Shown here: one piece after another, positions 1-7,600 of the stretch
How positions within the stretch are numbered: the stretch's first letter is position 1
Layout of the letters: each line of letters opens with the position of its first letter
Source: a virus
IMG/VR virus record: IMGVR_UViG_3300042305_001758
Coordinates: 1-25,821 of that record
Length of the DNA stretch: 25,821 nucleotides
Reading direction: 5' to 3' (one strand)
Made by a program: the position numbers and the translations under genes
The notes under the pieces: generated by a model
The model's input: only the letters and a program-made list of their open reading frames with translations
Databases searched by the model: none
Told to the model about the DNA's origin: nothing

Positions 1-234
1 CATGATGCATATCTATGGTTTAAAAGAGCACGATATAGTGGTCGCAGAGAGTGCTCTTATCATGATGATTATTTTGATATGCTTGGATGGAACTTTTACA
101 TGATGCCAGAATTAGCCACAAGAGGATTGCTTTTGATGAATCAGTTTTATAATTTAGACGGTACAAAAAAACACAATGAAGATTTAGAACTTCCATATCC
201 TGATCTAAGCAAATTTGAGGTGTACAACACATGA
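1..234 (+). CDS. DegT/DnrJ/EryC1-type aminotransferase, C-terminal fragment (5' end outside window)
   Basis: An open frame runs from base 1 to the TGA at 232-234 (77 residues) with no start inside the window, so only the C-terminal part is seen. Residues 25-52 include FDMLGWNFYMMPELATRGLL, which resembles the segment of PLP-dependent sugar aminotransferases of the DegT/DnrJ/EryC1/StrS family where an aromatic-N-aromatic-x-M-x-E-L motif contributes to the dimer and substrate site. The active-site lysine would lie upstream, outside the window. Such enzymes transaminate keto-sugar nucleotides to amino sugars. Its stop overlaps the start of a NeuD/PglD-type acyltransferase (ATGA), and that pairing is usual for making N-acetylated amino sugars. 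Family assignment is inferred from a short segment, so it is only moderately secure. Confidence 0.55.
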   Translation, partial: HDAYLWFKRARYSGRRECSYHDDYFDMLGWNFYMMPELATRGLLLMNQFYNLDGTKKHNEDLELPYPDLSKFEVYNT

Positions 235-854
235 ATAAGTATGTAATATTTGGTTCTGGTGGGCTTGCTAAAGAAGTTATCGGGTACTTGATCGAAATGT
301 ACGGATTCAATCATGGAATCTGTGCTGTAGTGAGTACCGAACCATTTAACAATCCAGTATACAATGAGATGTTTCCCGTTAGGTCTGAACTTCTTCCTGG
401 GGAATTTCCAGAAGCTAAATTTATCTTAGCAGTTGCTGATCCTAAAGTTAAGAAAATTATTGTCGAAAAAAACGAAGATCGTTGGACGAATTTTATTCAT
501 TCTTCTGCGACAATTTCACCTTTCGCTAAATTAGGCAAAGGTGGTGTTTTTGCTCCGCTTGTTTTGTTGGCAGGAGATTGTGTAATTGGTGATTATGTTT
601 TTATGAATAGCAATGCAACTGTGGGCCATGATTCCACTATCGGTGATTATACAACTCTTTTTCCAAATACCGAAGTCTGCGGCGATTGTAATATTGGACA
701 TTCGTGTGTTTTTGGTATTGGCTCTTATGTTGTTCCAAAAGTGAATCTTCCTGACAACACTAAAGTAGGTGCAGGTGCAGTTGTTTGGAAAAGCATCGAT
801 GAACCTTGTTTACTGATTGGTAATCCAGCATCACCCAAAGCCCCAAAAACATGA
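231..854 (+). CDS. NeuD/PglD-family sugar O/N-acyltransferase (left-handed beta-helix)
   Basis: This 207-residue protein has the two-part layout of the NeuD/PglD family. The N-terminal Rossmann-like half starts with KYVIFGSGGLAKEVIGYL, matching the family's GAGGHAKVV-type nucleotide-sugar motif. From about residue 84 to 205 there are imperfect hexapeptide repeats (I/V-G-D-x-x), typical of an acyl-CoA-dependent left-handed beta-helix. H133 in ATVGHDSTIGDY sits where PglD has its catalytic histidine. Length agrees with the family (about 200-215). The start at 231 is supported by a GAGGTG ribosome site 8 nt upstream and by ATGA overlap with the preceding aminotransferase stop. The likely role is transfer of an acetyl (or other acyl) group to the amino sugar made by the upstream enzyme; the acceptor is not known. 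Virion or host glycan modification is inference. Confidence 0.85.
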   Translation: MNKYVIFGSGGLAKEVIGYLIEMYGFNHGICAVVSTEPFNNPVYNEMFPVRSELLPGEFPEAKFILAVADPKVKKIIVEKNEDRWTNFIHSSATISPFAKLGKGGVFAPLVLLAGDCVIGDYVFMNSNATVGHDSTIGDYTTLFPNTEVCGDCNIGHSCVFGIGSYVVPKVNLPDNTKVGAGAVVWKSIDEPCLLIGNPASPKAPKT

Positions 855-1471
855 TTGTTTCGACACAAGAATCTTTAGACTTGCTCACGGCAATCAGCAA
901 GTCTATCGAAGAAAAAACTTTTCATCATCATTATCATGTTCTCTATGATATTGCAAAAACTTTTCCTAGAGATTATGCCCTGCAATATCTTGAGATTGGG
1001 TGTTATGCTGGAGGGTCCGCTTGTCTGATGCTACAGCGAGAAAACACCTCAGTCACTTCAATCGATTTAGGTCATCCAATACCCAAAAAGACTGTTATGG
1101 AAAATGTTGCCAAGCTAAACAAGCACAACAATCTATATCAGTACATTGAAGGAAACTCACAAGTAAAATCTACTTATGACAATCTAGATTCAACGTATGA
1201 CATAATTTTCATCGATGGAGATCATTCATATGATGGTGTGTTAAAAGATTTCGAAATCTACTCAAAGTATCTGAAGCAAGGTGGCTACCTTGTCTTTGAT
1301 GACTACAACGATTGGGTACATTCTCCTGAAGTGAAGTCGGCAGTCAATTTTTTATGCGATAAACATTCTTCCGAATTTGAAATCATTGGAACACTAAAGA
1401 ACACCTTGAACGCAAGAGGGTTTGATTCAAATTTTCTTGACGGAAATTGCTTTATCATTAAACAAAAATGA
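851..1471 (+). CDS. Class I SAM-dependent methyltransferase (Methyltransf_24 type)
   Basis: This is a 206-residue Rossmann-fold methyltransferase. Motif I is YLEIGCYAGGSA at residues 46-57 (SAM binding), followed by an acidic motif II at TSIDLGH (69-75). A second core block, IFIDGDHSYDGV (119-130) then YLVFDDY (146-152), is the pattern of Methyltransf_24 enzymes found in sugar and cephalosporin-hydroxylase-like families. The start overlaps the acyltransferase stop by ATGA, and the stop overlaps the next gene in the same way, so the gene is translationally coupled. No clear ribosome site precedes the ATG, which fits coupling. Context suggests methylation of a sugar or glycan-linked substituent; the acceptor cannot be told from sequence. 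Confidence 0.82.
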   Translation: MIVSTQESLDLLTAISKSIEEKTFHHHYHVLYDIAKTFPRDYALQYLEIGCYAGGSACLMLQRENTSVTSIDLGHPIPKKTVMENVAKLNKHNNLYQYIEGNSQVKSTYDNLDSTYDIIFIDGDHSYDGVLKDFEIYSKYLKQGGYLVFDDYNDWVHSPEVKSAVNFLCDKHSSEFEIIGTLKNTLNARGFDSNFLDGNCFIIKQK

Positions 1472-2172
1472 AGCTTGCAATTGTAACACCAACGTATCAA
1501 AGAAAAGATGGTAAAACGCCAACTTATCTCAATCGCGCTATAGACTCTTTGAAAAAACAGACATACAAGAATTTTAAATTTTTTTTGATTGGAGATAAGT
1601 ACGAAGACGATGAAGAATTTAATAGATTCTCAGAATCTTTGACTGGCATCGAGCACTATCTTGAAAATCTACCAATCGCAAAAGAAAGAGACAAATATTC
1701 AATAGATGATAGAAAACTGTGGGTTTCTGGTGGCGTAAATGCATATAATCATGGGCTGCAAAAAGCTTTAGATGATGGTCTTGATTGGATTTGTCATTTA
1801 GACCATGATGATTACTGGAGTGAAAATCATTTAAGTGAAATCGTCAACATCATCAACACCGTAAGCAATGTGGCACTGGTGTACACTTGCGCACAATACT
1901 TAAAAAATCAATATATTCCAGGCGTAAAATTAGATGATAAATATGAAGAGAGATGTCCAGAACCAGTAAATGTTGCACACTCATCAGTGTGTATTAATCA
2001 CAAGTTGCTACCTCTAAGGTATAGAGATGTTTTTGAAGAGACAGGAGAAGTTTTAGAAGCTGACATTGATATGTGGCGAAGAATATCAAAGGCCATTAAA
2101 TCTTCTGAGTATAAAAGTATACTTGTAAGAAAAAAAACTTGCTATCATACCGAAGAAGGCGTTTCTAGGTAG
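1468..2172 (+). CDS. Family 2 (GT-A fold) glycosyltransferase
   Basis: The 234-residue protein begins KLAIVTPTYQRK (residues 2-13), the first beta strand and nucleotide-binding loop of GT2 enzymes, followed by YLNRAIDSLKKQTYKNF, the standard helix after it. The metal-binding DxD motif is read as HLDHDDYW (110-117). Together these show a GT-A glycosyltransferase using a nucleotide-sugar donor. It is somewhat shorter than stand-alone GT2 enzymes and has no membrane segment, so it is probably cytoplasmic. It is the last of four genes joined by ATGA overlaps. With an aminotransferase, acyltransferase and methyltransferase upstream, it probably attaches a modified amino sugar to an acceptor (phage protein, DNA or host glycan). 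The acceptor is not shown by the sequence. Confidence 0.82.
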   Translation: MKLAIVTPTYQRKDGKTPTYLNRAIDSLKKQTYKNFKFFLIGDKYEDDEEFNRFSESLTGIEHYLENLPIAKERDKYSIDDRKLWVSGGVNAYNHGLQKALDDGLDWICHLDHDDYWSENHLSEIVNIINTVSNVALVYTCAQYLKNQYIPGVKLDDKYEERCPEPVNVAHSSVCINHKLLPLRYRDVFEETGEVLEADIDMWRRISKAIKSSEYKSILVRKKTCYHTEEGVSR

Positions 2173-2198
2173 CACAAAAATCGAAAAAGGAAATATGT

Positions 2199-2720
2199 AT
2201 GGGCTTTTTTACGAAAGCTGCATTTATATTTGCCATCACATTCACAATATCTCATGACGCAAGCGCACCGATTCCAGTAAACGGAATTAATTATATTCAG
2301 ATAATACCACGTGTAAAAACGATAGACTATGATGACATATTATGGATGGCAATCAATATCTACTACGAAGCAAGAAATCAACCACAAATTGGTAAGATTG
2401 CCGTAGGCTTAGTCACGCTCAATCGAAAGAAACAGGATAACAAACCAACAATTCATGCCGTGGTAACTGAGCCTAGACAATTTTCATGGTACAATCCTTA
2501 TCTTAAAACTGCCAAAATAAAAATGCCAAACGATTCTGAAATATGGAGAGAGTGTCTCAGAATTGCCGAGTACATATTGCGTTTGGACGAAAATGATGCT
2601 ATGATATTATTGTTTGAAGGTGTAACACATTTTCACACGACAAAAGTTCATCCACCATGGAGAAGAAGTATGACAAAAGTTGTTCAGATAGAAGACCACA
2701 TTTTTTACAGGAAAAAGTAA
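2199..2720 (+). CDS. SleB-type cell wall hydrolase with signal peptide
   Basis: This 173-residue protein has a hydrophobic N-terminus (residues 6-18) ending in a signal-peptidase-like ASA at 21-23, so export to the periplasm is likely. From about residue 46 it follows the Hydrolase_2/SleB fold: WMAINIYYEARNQPQIGKIA holds the conserved E57 in the YYEAR motif, then VTLNRKK, and further on EPRQFSW, all hallmarks of this peptidoglycan-cleaving family. An AAGGAAA ribosome site lies just upstream. Two ATGs sit close together (2195 and 2199) but only 2199 is in frame. The stop overlaps the gp33 start (TAATG). Family members cleave peptidoglycan glycan strands; here it is probably the phage endolysin or a lysis accessory. 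No holin was recognised nearby. Confidence 0.82.
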   Translation: MGFFTKAAFIFAITFTISHDASAPIPVNGINYIQIIPRVKTIDYDDILWMAINIYYEARNQPQIGKIAVGLVTLNRKKQDNKPTIHAVVTEPRQFSWYNPYLKTAKIKMPNDSEIWRECLRIAEYILRLDENDAMILLFEGVTHFHTTKVHPPWRRSMTKVVQIEDHIFYRKK

Positions 2721-2959
2721 TGGTAGAAAACTTAAAGATTTTGACTCAAAAAGAATTTGAAGAGAGCATTAAGTTAATTGTAAGAGAAAAGAAACTCAAT
2801 TCAATTATCGATGCAATTGTCATGTACTGTGAAAAAAATAAGATCGAAATTGAAACCGCGGCGTCTTTGGTCACACCAAGAATGAAAGGTCTAATCGAAT
2901 CTGAAGCTATCAAAAATAAAATGATCAAAAGCAAAAAGGCTAAACTACCAATCTCCTAA
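2720..2959 (+). CDS. 33: Late-promoter transcription co-activator gp33
   Basis: This is a 79-residue protein starting at the ATG that shares one base with the upstream TAA (TAATG). An AGGA about 9 nt upstream supports this start over an in-frame ATG at 2657 deep inside the hydrolase gene. The core AIVMYCEKNKIEIETAASLV (residues 32-51) and the C-terminal KKAKLPI match what I recall of gp33-like proteins in marine T4-like phages. T4 gp33 (112 aa) links the gp45 sliding clamp to host RNA polymerase and, with gp55, switches on late promoters. The assignment rests on these motifs and on position directly before gp59 and gp32, the same order as in T4. The TATAAATA promoters elsewhere in the window would be its targets. 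Confidence 0.75.
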   Translation: MVENLKILTQKEFEESIKLIVREKKLNSIIDAIVMYCEKNKIEIETAASLVTPRMKGLIESEAIKNKMIKSKKAKLPIS

Positions 2960-2960
2960 C

Positions 2961-3554
2961 ATGGATGCATTTGATGCGTACAAAATATATGTCGCTTTAA
3001 AAAACCATTTCACAGTAGAGTCTTATGACTATTTTAAATATGGTAAAAAATCGAAAACTAACTTTGACGCTTTTTTAAAACGGCGAGATAAAATATTCTT
3101 TGCAAAACTTGGCAATAGAAGAGGTGATCATCTTGAAGAATTCCTAGTATCAAACTTCATACACGATCCTAAAATCTGGATCGGAGAACTCCTATCTGAC
3201 ACTAGCGAAACTCGATATAAAAACTGGAAGAAAAAACATGAATCATTGACATACAACTTTACAAATGAAATTGATTTTTTCTCGATTCTGTCGAGTGAAG
3301 ATTTTGAAAATTTGTTCTCGGTGAACAGTGGCGAACATCCTAAAATTATATTAAAGTATCTTCAAGGCGAAATTAGTATTGAGACGGTTATTATCCTAGA
3401 CTCGATATTGAATTTCATTCACAGGTATGATAAGATTATTACTGATCCAGTATATAAAGAGGTTAGCAATCTATGCAAAAAGTACCGGCCCTTCTTAAGG
3501 TTCGAACAAGCAAAGATGAAATTAGTGGTGAAAAGCAAATTGAATCTAGGGTAA
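2961..3554 (+). CDS. 59: Replicative helicase loader gp59
   Basis: This 197-residue basic protein is near the length of T4 gp59 (217). Its N-terminus, with FDAYKIYVALKNHF then YDYFKYGKKSKTNFDAFLKR, and the block FFAKLGNRRGDHLEEFLVSN (residues 49-68) fit the gp59 family of helicase-assembly proteins. gp59 binds fork DNA and gp32 and loads the gp41 hexameric helicase. Position between gp33 and gp32 is the T4 order. The start follows the gp33 stop by one base, with no strong ribosome site, so coupling is likely. An overlapping 63-codon frame at the 3' end (3473-3664) is judged spurious. Confidence 0.8.
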   Translation: MDAFDAYKIYVALKNHFTVESYDYFKYGKKSKTNFDAFLKRRDKIFFAKLGNRRGDHLEEFLVSNFIHDPKIWIGELLSDTSETRYKNWKKKHESLTYNFTNEIDFFSILSSEDFENLFSVNSGEHPKIILKYLQGEISIETVIILDSILNFIHRYDKIITDPVYKEVSNLCKKYRPFLRFEQAKMKLVVKSKLNLG

Positions 3555-3679
3555 TAAAGAAAATTTGTTTTTTACTTTCTAAAAATCCGTCTTCAAGTAT
3601 TATACATAGTGATGTACATTATGAGAAGAGTGGACAAGACTTACAAACAGCAAATACATTTTAATACGAGGTAACCAAC
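3555..3679 (+). promoter_or_regulatory. gp32 leader/intergenic region
   Basis: This 125-nt non-coding stretch lies between gp59 and gp32. It is AT-rich, with a run of Ts at its start, a short palindrome ATGTACAT near 3613, and a GAGG ribosome site (about 3668) before the gp32 ATG. In T4 the gp32 leader is an autoregulatory operator bound by gp32, and an unusually long leader here in an otherwise tightly packed region suggests a similar role or a separate promoter (possible -10-like TATTAT near 3599). I could not identify a convincing -35 box or pseudoknot by eye, so this is a placement, not a proven element. Confidence 0.35.
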
Positions 3680-4573
3680 ATGGCAACATCATTCTCAGAA
3701 CTCAAAAAGTCCCGCACCCGAGATTTGGAAAAGCTAACCAGCGAAGTTTCCAAACTCAACTCAAAAGAAGAAAAGAAATCATACGAAGACCTTAGGTTTT
3801 GGAAGCCCACCGTAGACAAAGCAGGTAACGGTATGGCAACCATTCGTTTTCTCCCCGCGCCCGAGGGTGAAGACATGCCCTGGATTCAAATCTTTTCACA
3901 CTCATTTCAAGGACCAACTGGTCAGTGGTACATCGAAAACTCTTTGACCACACTGAACAAAAAAGATCCGGTCAGTGAGTACAATACTCTACTCTGGAAC
4001 AGCGGTATCGAATCAGACAAAGAGATCGCACGAAAGCAGAAGCGTAAACTGAATTACATTTCGAACGTTTATGTTGTTCGTGATTCTGCAAATCCAGACA
4101 ATGAAGGTAAAGTTTTTCTTTTCAAGTTCGGCAAGAAAATCTTTGATAAACTCAATGATCTAATGAACCCTGAATTTGAAGATGAGACCCCCGTTAGCCC
4201 ATTCGATCTGTGGGAAGGTGCTAACTTCAAGCTTAAGATTCGTAAAGTCGAAGGTTATCAAAACTACGATAAGTCTGAGTTTGAGTCGCCGTCTCCGCTC
4301 AGTGAAGACGATGAAGAACTCGAACGTATCTGGAAGGCAGAGCATAGTCTGAAAGAATTCTTGGATGAAAAGAATTTCAAATCGTATGATGTACTCAAAG
4401 CTAAACTCAACACAGTTTTGAATCTAAACAATGAAGAACGTGTTGAACAAAAGCAGACTGTGACAAAGGAAGAATCTAAAGTCAGCAAGACTGCTGAAAC
4501 TTCTAAGTCTTGGAAAGATGACGAAGACGATGATGAAGCAATGAGTTATTTTGAAAAGCTAGCACAAGACTAA
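3680..4573 (+). CDS. 32: Single-stranded DNA-binding protein gp32
   Basis: This 297-residue protein matches T4 gp32 (301) in layout. A basic N-terminal cooperativity region (FSELKKSRTRDLEKL, containing the K/R-rich self-association stretch) precedes a core with RFLPAPEG (56-63), WYIENSLTTL (83-92), NEGKVFLFKFGKKIFDKLN (141-159) and LWEGANFKLKIRKVEGYQNY (177-196). The acidic C-terminus (DDEDDDEAMSYFEKLAQD) recruits partners such as gp59. The T4 zinc site (His64, Cys77, Cys87, Cys90) is not kept: H74 remains but the CPVC motif reads DPVS (96-99), and the whole protein has no cysteine. It coats single-stranded DNA in replication, recombination and repair. Its codons are richer in G+C than the neighbouring genes, as expected for an abundant protein. 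Confidence 0.95.
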   Translation: MATSFSELKKSRTRDLEKLTSEVSKLNSKEEKKSYEDLRFWKPTVDKAGNGMATIRFLPAPEGEDMPWIQIFSHSFQGPTGQWYIENSLTTLNKKDPVSEYNTLLWNSGIESDKEIARKQKRKLNYISNVYVVRDSANPDNEGKVFLFKFGKKIFDKLNDLMNPEFEDETPVSPFDLWEGANFKLKIRKVEGYQNYDKSEFESPSPLSEDDEELERIWKAEHSLKEFLDEKNFKSYDVLKAKLNTVLNLNNEERVEQKQTVTKEESKVSKTAETSKSWKDDEDDDEAMSYFEKLAQD

Positions 4574-4578
4574 AAACG

Positions 4579-4601
4579 AAAGCCCCGAAAGGGGCTTTTT
4601 T
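4579..4601. terminator. Bidirectional rho-independent terminator
   Basis: An 8-bp perfect stem AAAGCCCC / GGGGCTTT encloses a GAAA tetraloop and is followed by a T run on the + strand. On the minus strand the same hairpin is followed by a T-rich tract (TTTCGTTTTTA). It lies 5 nt after the gp32 stop. The stop codon of the converging tape-measure gene (4600-4602) is inside the T run, so one hairpin most likely ends both transcripts. Confidence 0.92.
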
Positions 4602-7600
4602 ATACCCTAGCTAAAAAGAATCCGTTAGTCAGATTTCTATCATTACTGTTCAGAATAGGATGATAATCTCTAACTTTATCATCGTTCATAATGATTGCTG
4701 TTGGTGATGATGTCGATGCATTCACAGAATTATCTATGTACAGAGGATTTGTTGATCCGCCAGCGGCAGAGCCACCTTGATTTGTAGTTCCAGTATAACC
4801 ACCAGTCACTAAGAATTCACCGGATGCACCTGAAGTTCCTGATGACACTTGAGTGGATGGCTGTGAAGAAAAATAAGGAGTATATGTGGGACTGTCAACG
4901 TATGTTTGTGCTAAGCCACCAAATGAACCCACAGCATATTCTCCAGTATATCCGATAGAAGAAGACACTTCACCAACATAATTTGCAAAAGGTGCAACAA
5001 GGTCAGTAACAACTTGTTCGGTTTCTTTTGCCTTTTCCTGTTTTTCTACCTCTAGATTGATAAATGCTTTTAGTGCATTATCGAACTCATCGGCAAAATC
5101 CATAAGCTTGAATCCCATGCTGGTATCTTTTTTATTCAGAGATTCAACAACTCCTCTAAACGTGTCGTAATTTTTTCTTAGGGTTGCTTCAACGTCAATC
5201 ACCCCTTCGCCAGTTAAAACTTTAGAGAATTCTTGAAGACCTTCCACCTGCTTGAAAAGTTCAGTGCCTTGAAATCCTGATACAATCTTTTCGGTTTCTT
5301 GTGCCATTCTCTTTCTATTTGATTCCATGATATACATATTCTTTTCAGTTTCAGTATACATGATATCAAAATAAGTTCCAACAACACGACTAAAGTTTTC
5401 ACGCTGTTGATCTAAAGTATCTCCACCAAACGTTCCAATCAGACTTTGCTTAAACCCAGCCAAATCTGCTAAAGTTTTTGATCTGAAAGTTTCGGATAAT
5501 TTATCGGCCGTGAATCCTAACTTAAACATTGCATCATCAAAAATTATGGTGCTGTTGGCTAAGTTAGCCATTGTTTGAATTAATTCTTCATTTGCAAATT
5601 TAAACTTCTCAACTCCAGCATAGACCGTTTGAATCATATTATTAGAAAATGATGTGATCATATCACCAAATGCTTTGGCCATTCCTGCTTCATCTAGGCC
5701 TTTTAAACTCATACTAATTTGCTGAGTGAAGTTTCTTGTTTTTTGTGCAGCCTCATCACCGTAGCCAAGTATTTGGCCATATGATCTAACAAGTTCATTT
5801 CTACTAGAAATAGCACCGCCAATTGCATCTAAAGATGCTTGGTCTACTGCCGAAACTTCAGTTCCGCTTCGATCACTTCTGTATCGTCCACCTTTCTGAA
5901 ACCAATTCTTATATTGCTCAAGGCTGGTGGCATCTTCTCCAAGCGTTCCTCTTATACCATAATCTGTGTATTCTTTGGCCTTCATACCAAACAGTCTGTT
6001 CAACACTGCACCACCTAAACCGATTAAAGGCGCGAATGGTGTCAACCCAGGAATCATAGCAGCGGCGCCAACTAACTTATTGAAATTTTTGTTTATCGAA
6101 TAGCCACCAGAAAGACCCTCTGCAAGACCATATGAAGAAAAACCTCCTAAAAGAGATCCGGCCAAAGCGCCGCCGGCGGTGGCGCCGCCAGTAGACATAG
6201 CACCTGAAAATCCTGAAAGACTTCCTGTGCCCATAGACATACCAGCACCGAAGTTGGCCATGCCAGCACCTAGTTGTCCTCCCAATGATGTAAACCCTGC
6301 CGGACCAAATGCTCCTTGTGCAAGTGCTGAACTCATTAATGATGAACCGCCAGACGTTAGCAGTTTAGCCAATCCAGGAATCATTCCCCCACCAAGAAGA
6401 TTATTGACAGAGCCTGCCACACCCATACCAATTTCGCCCATAGTTGACGCGCCAGTTATACCCTTTAAACCTAACGCATTACTTAATGATCCTGTTAAAC
6501 TAAAACTCGATAGACCTTTACCGCCAAACATTTGCAGAGAACCTAAAAGGCTGCTGATAACAGGAGATGCAACATTCATCATCGCCATATTACCAAGTAA
6601 TCCTTTCACGCCTATTTTGTTACCAAGTTGTCGGGTTAGAGCATACGACAGAAGAGGAACCATAGCAGGCATTGATCTACTCAATCTAGACATTGCAGAA
6701 GGTGTTCCTGCCATACCAGATTCGAGAGCAAGAATATCTTGTTCTCCTGGAAATGTTGCCATAAATGGCATTTGAGATGGGCCTGAATAATATGGTCCGT
6801 AAGGAACACCACCCATGCCTCCCATAGGAGCATATGGATTAAATCCTCCTGATGTCATCATCGGATACCCATATATTGTAGATGGGGTCATCATACCCCC
6901 ACCAGGCATGCCAATCATCGTTCCGCCTCCGATGCCACCGAAACCTCGCATGCCTCCGTACATACCACCCATTCCAGCCGCGCCGGTTGTGCCGAATATT
7001 GGTGCAAACGGTGATGCTGATGCCATACCTAAACTTATTGCAAGTTGATTTAATCCCTGCTCATATCCTAAGAAACTTCTGATTCCAGTTGGCACTCCAC
7101 TCAAGCCAAAGATAATATCTTCAAGAGCCATATCTTTATATTTTTTCTCTTGATCTTTTAGGCTCTTATAAATTGTTTCTCTTTGAGAAATTTGTTGACG
7201 GAGAGAAACAAGAGCACCATATCTCTGTTGCTGATTGGCATCAAATCCTCCAGCAGCGCCAGCCTTAATTAATTCTGCCATAGAGAAGCCAGTTTCTTTT
7301 TCAAGCTTTACTAGTTCATTTCTTGAGTTTGCCAATTCTCGTTCAACTTGTTTCATCTGAGGTCTGAATTGTCTGGACGCAATCAGATTATTGATCGAAC
7401 GATTCAATTGTCCAGCCTTCATTCCTAATGCGGGAGCCATTGTATTATTGATGAATTGATCTAAGTAATTTCCTGCAAGATTATTAAATATGTACGCCAT
7501 TGGTGCGCCCATTTGGTCACCAAATATTTTAGTTCCCCCACGAATAAATCCTTCGACAATTCCAGGCTGATTAGCAATGTTATATCCAGCCCTAGATGTT

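Noticed and set aside
2657-2719. Longer start for gp33 at 2657
   Set aside because: It would lie deep within the SleB-type gene; the ATG at 2720 shares a base with its stop and has an AGGA site.
3473-3664. 63-codon + frame overlapping the end of gp59
   Set aside because: Overlaps gp59 by 82 nt, has no ribosome site of its own and no recognisable motif; the rest falls in the gp32 leader.
6179-6775. 198-codon Pro-rich + frame inside the tape-measure gene
   Set aside because: Antisense shadow of the Gly/Ala-rich segment; proline codons mirror glycine codons. No ribosome site or known motif.
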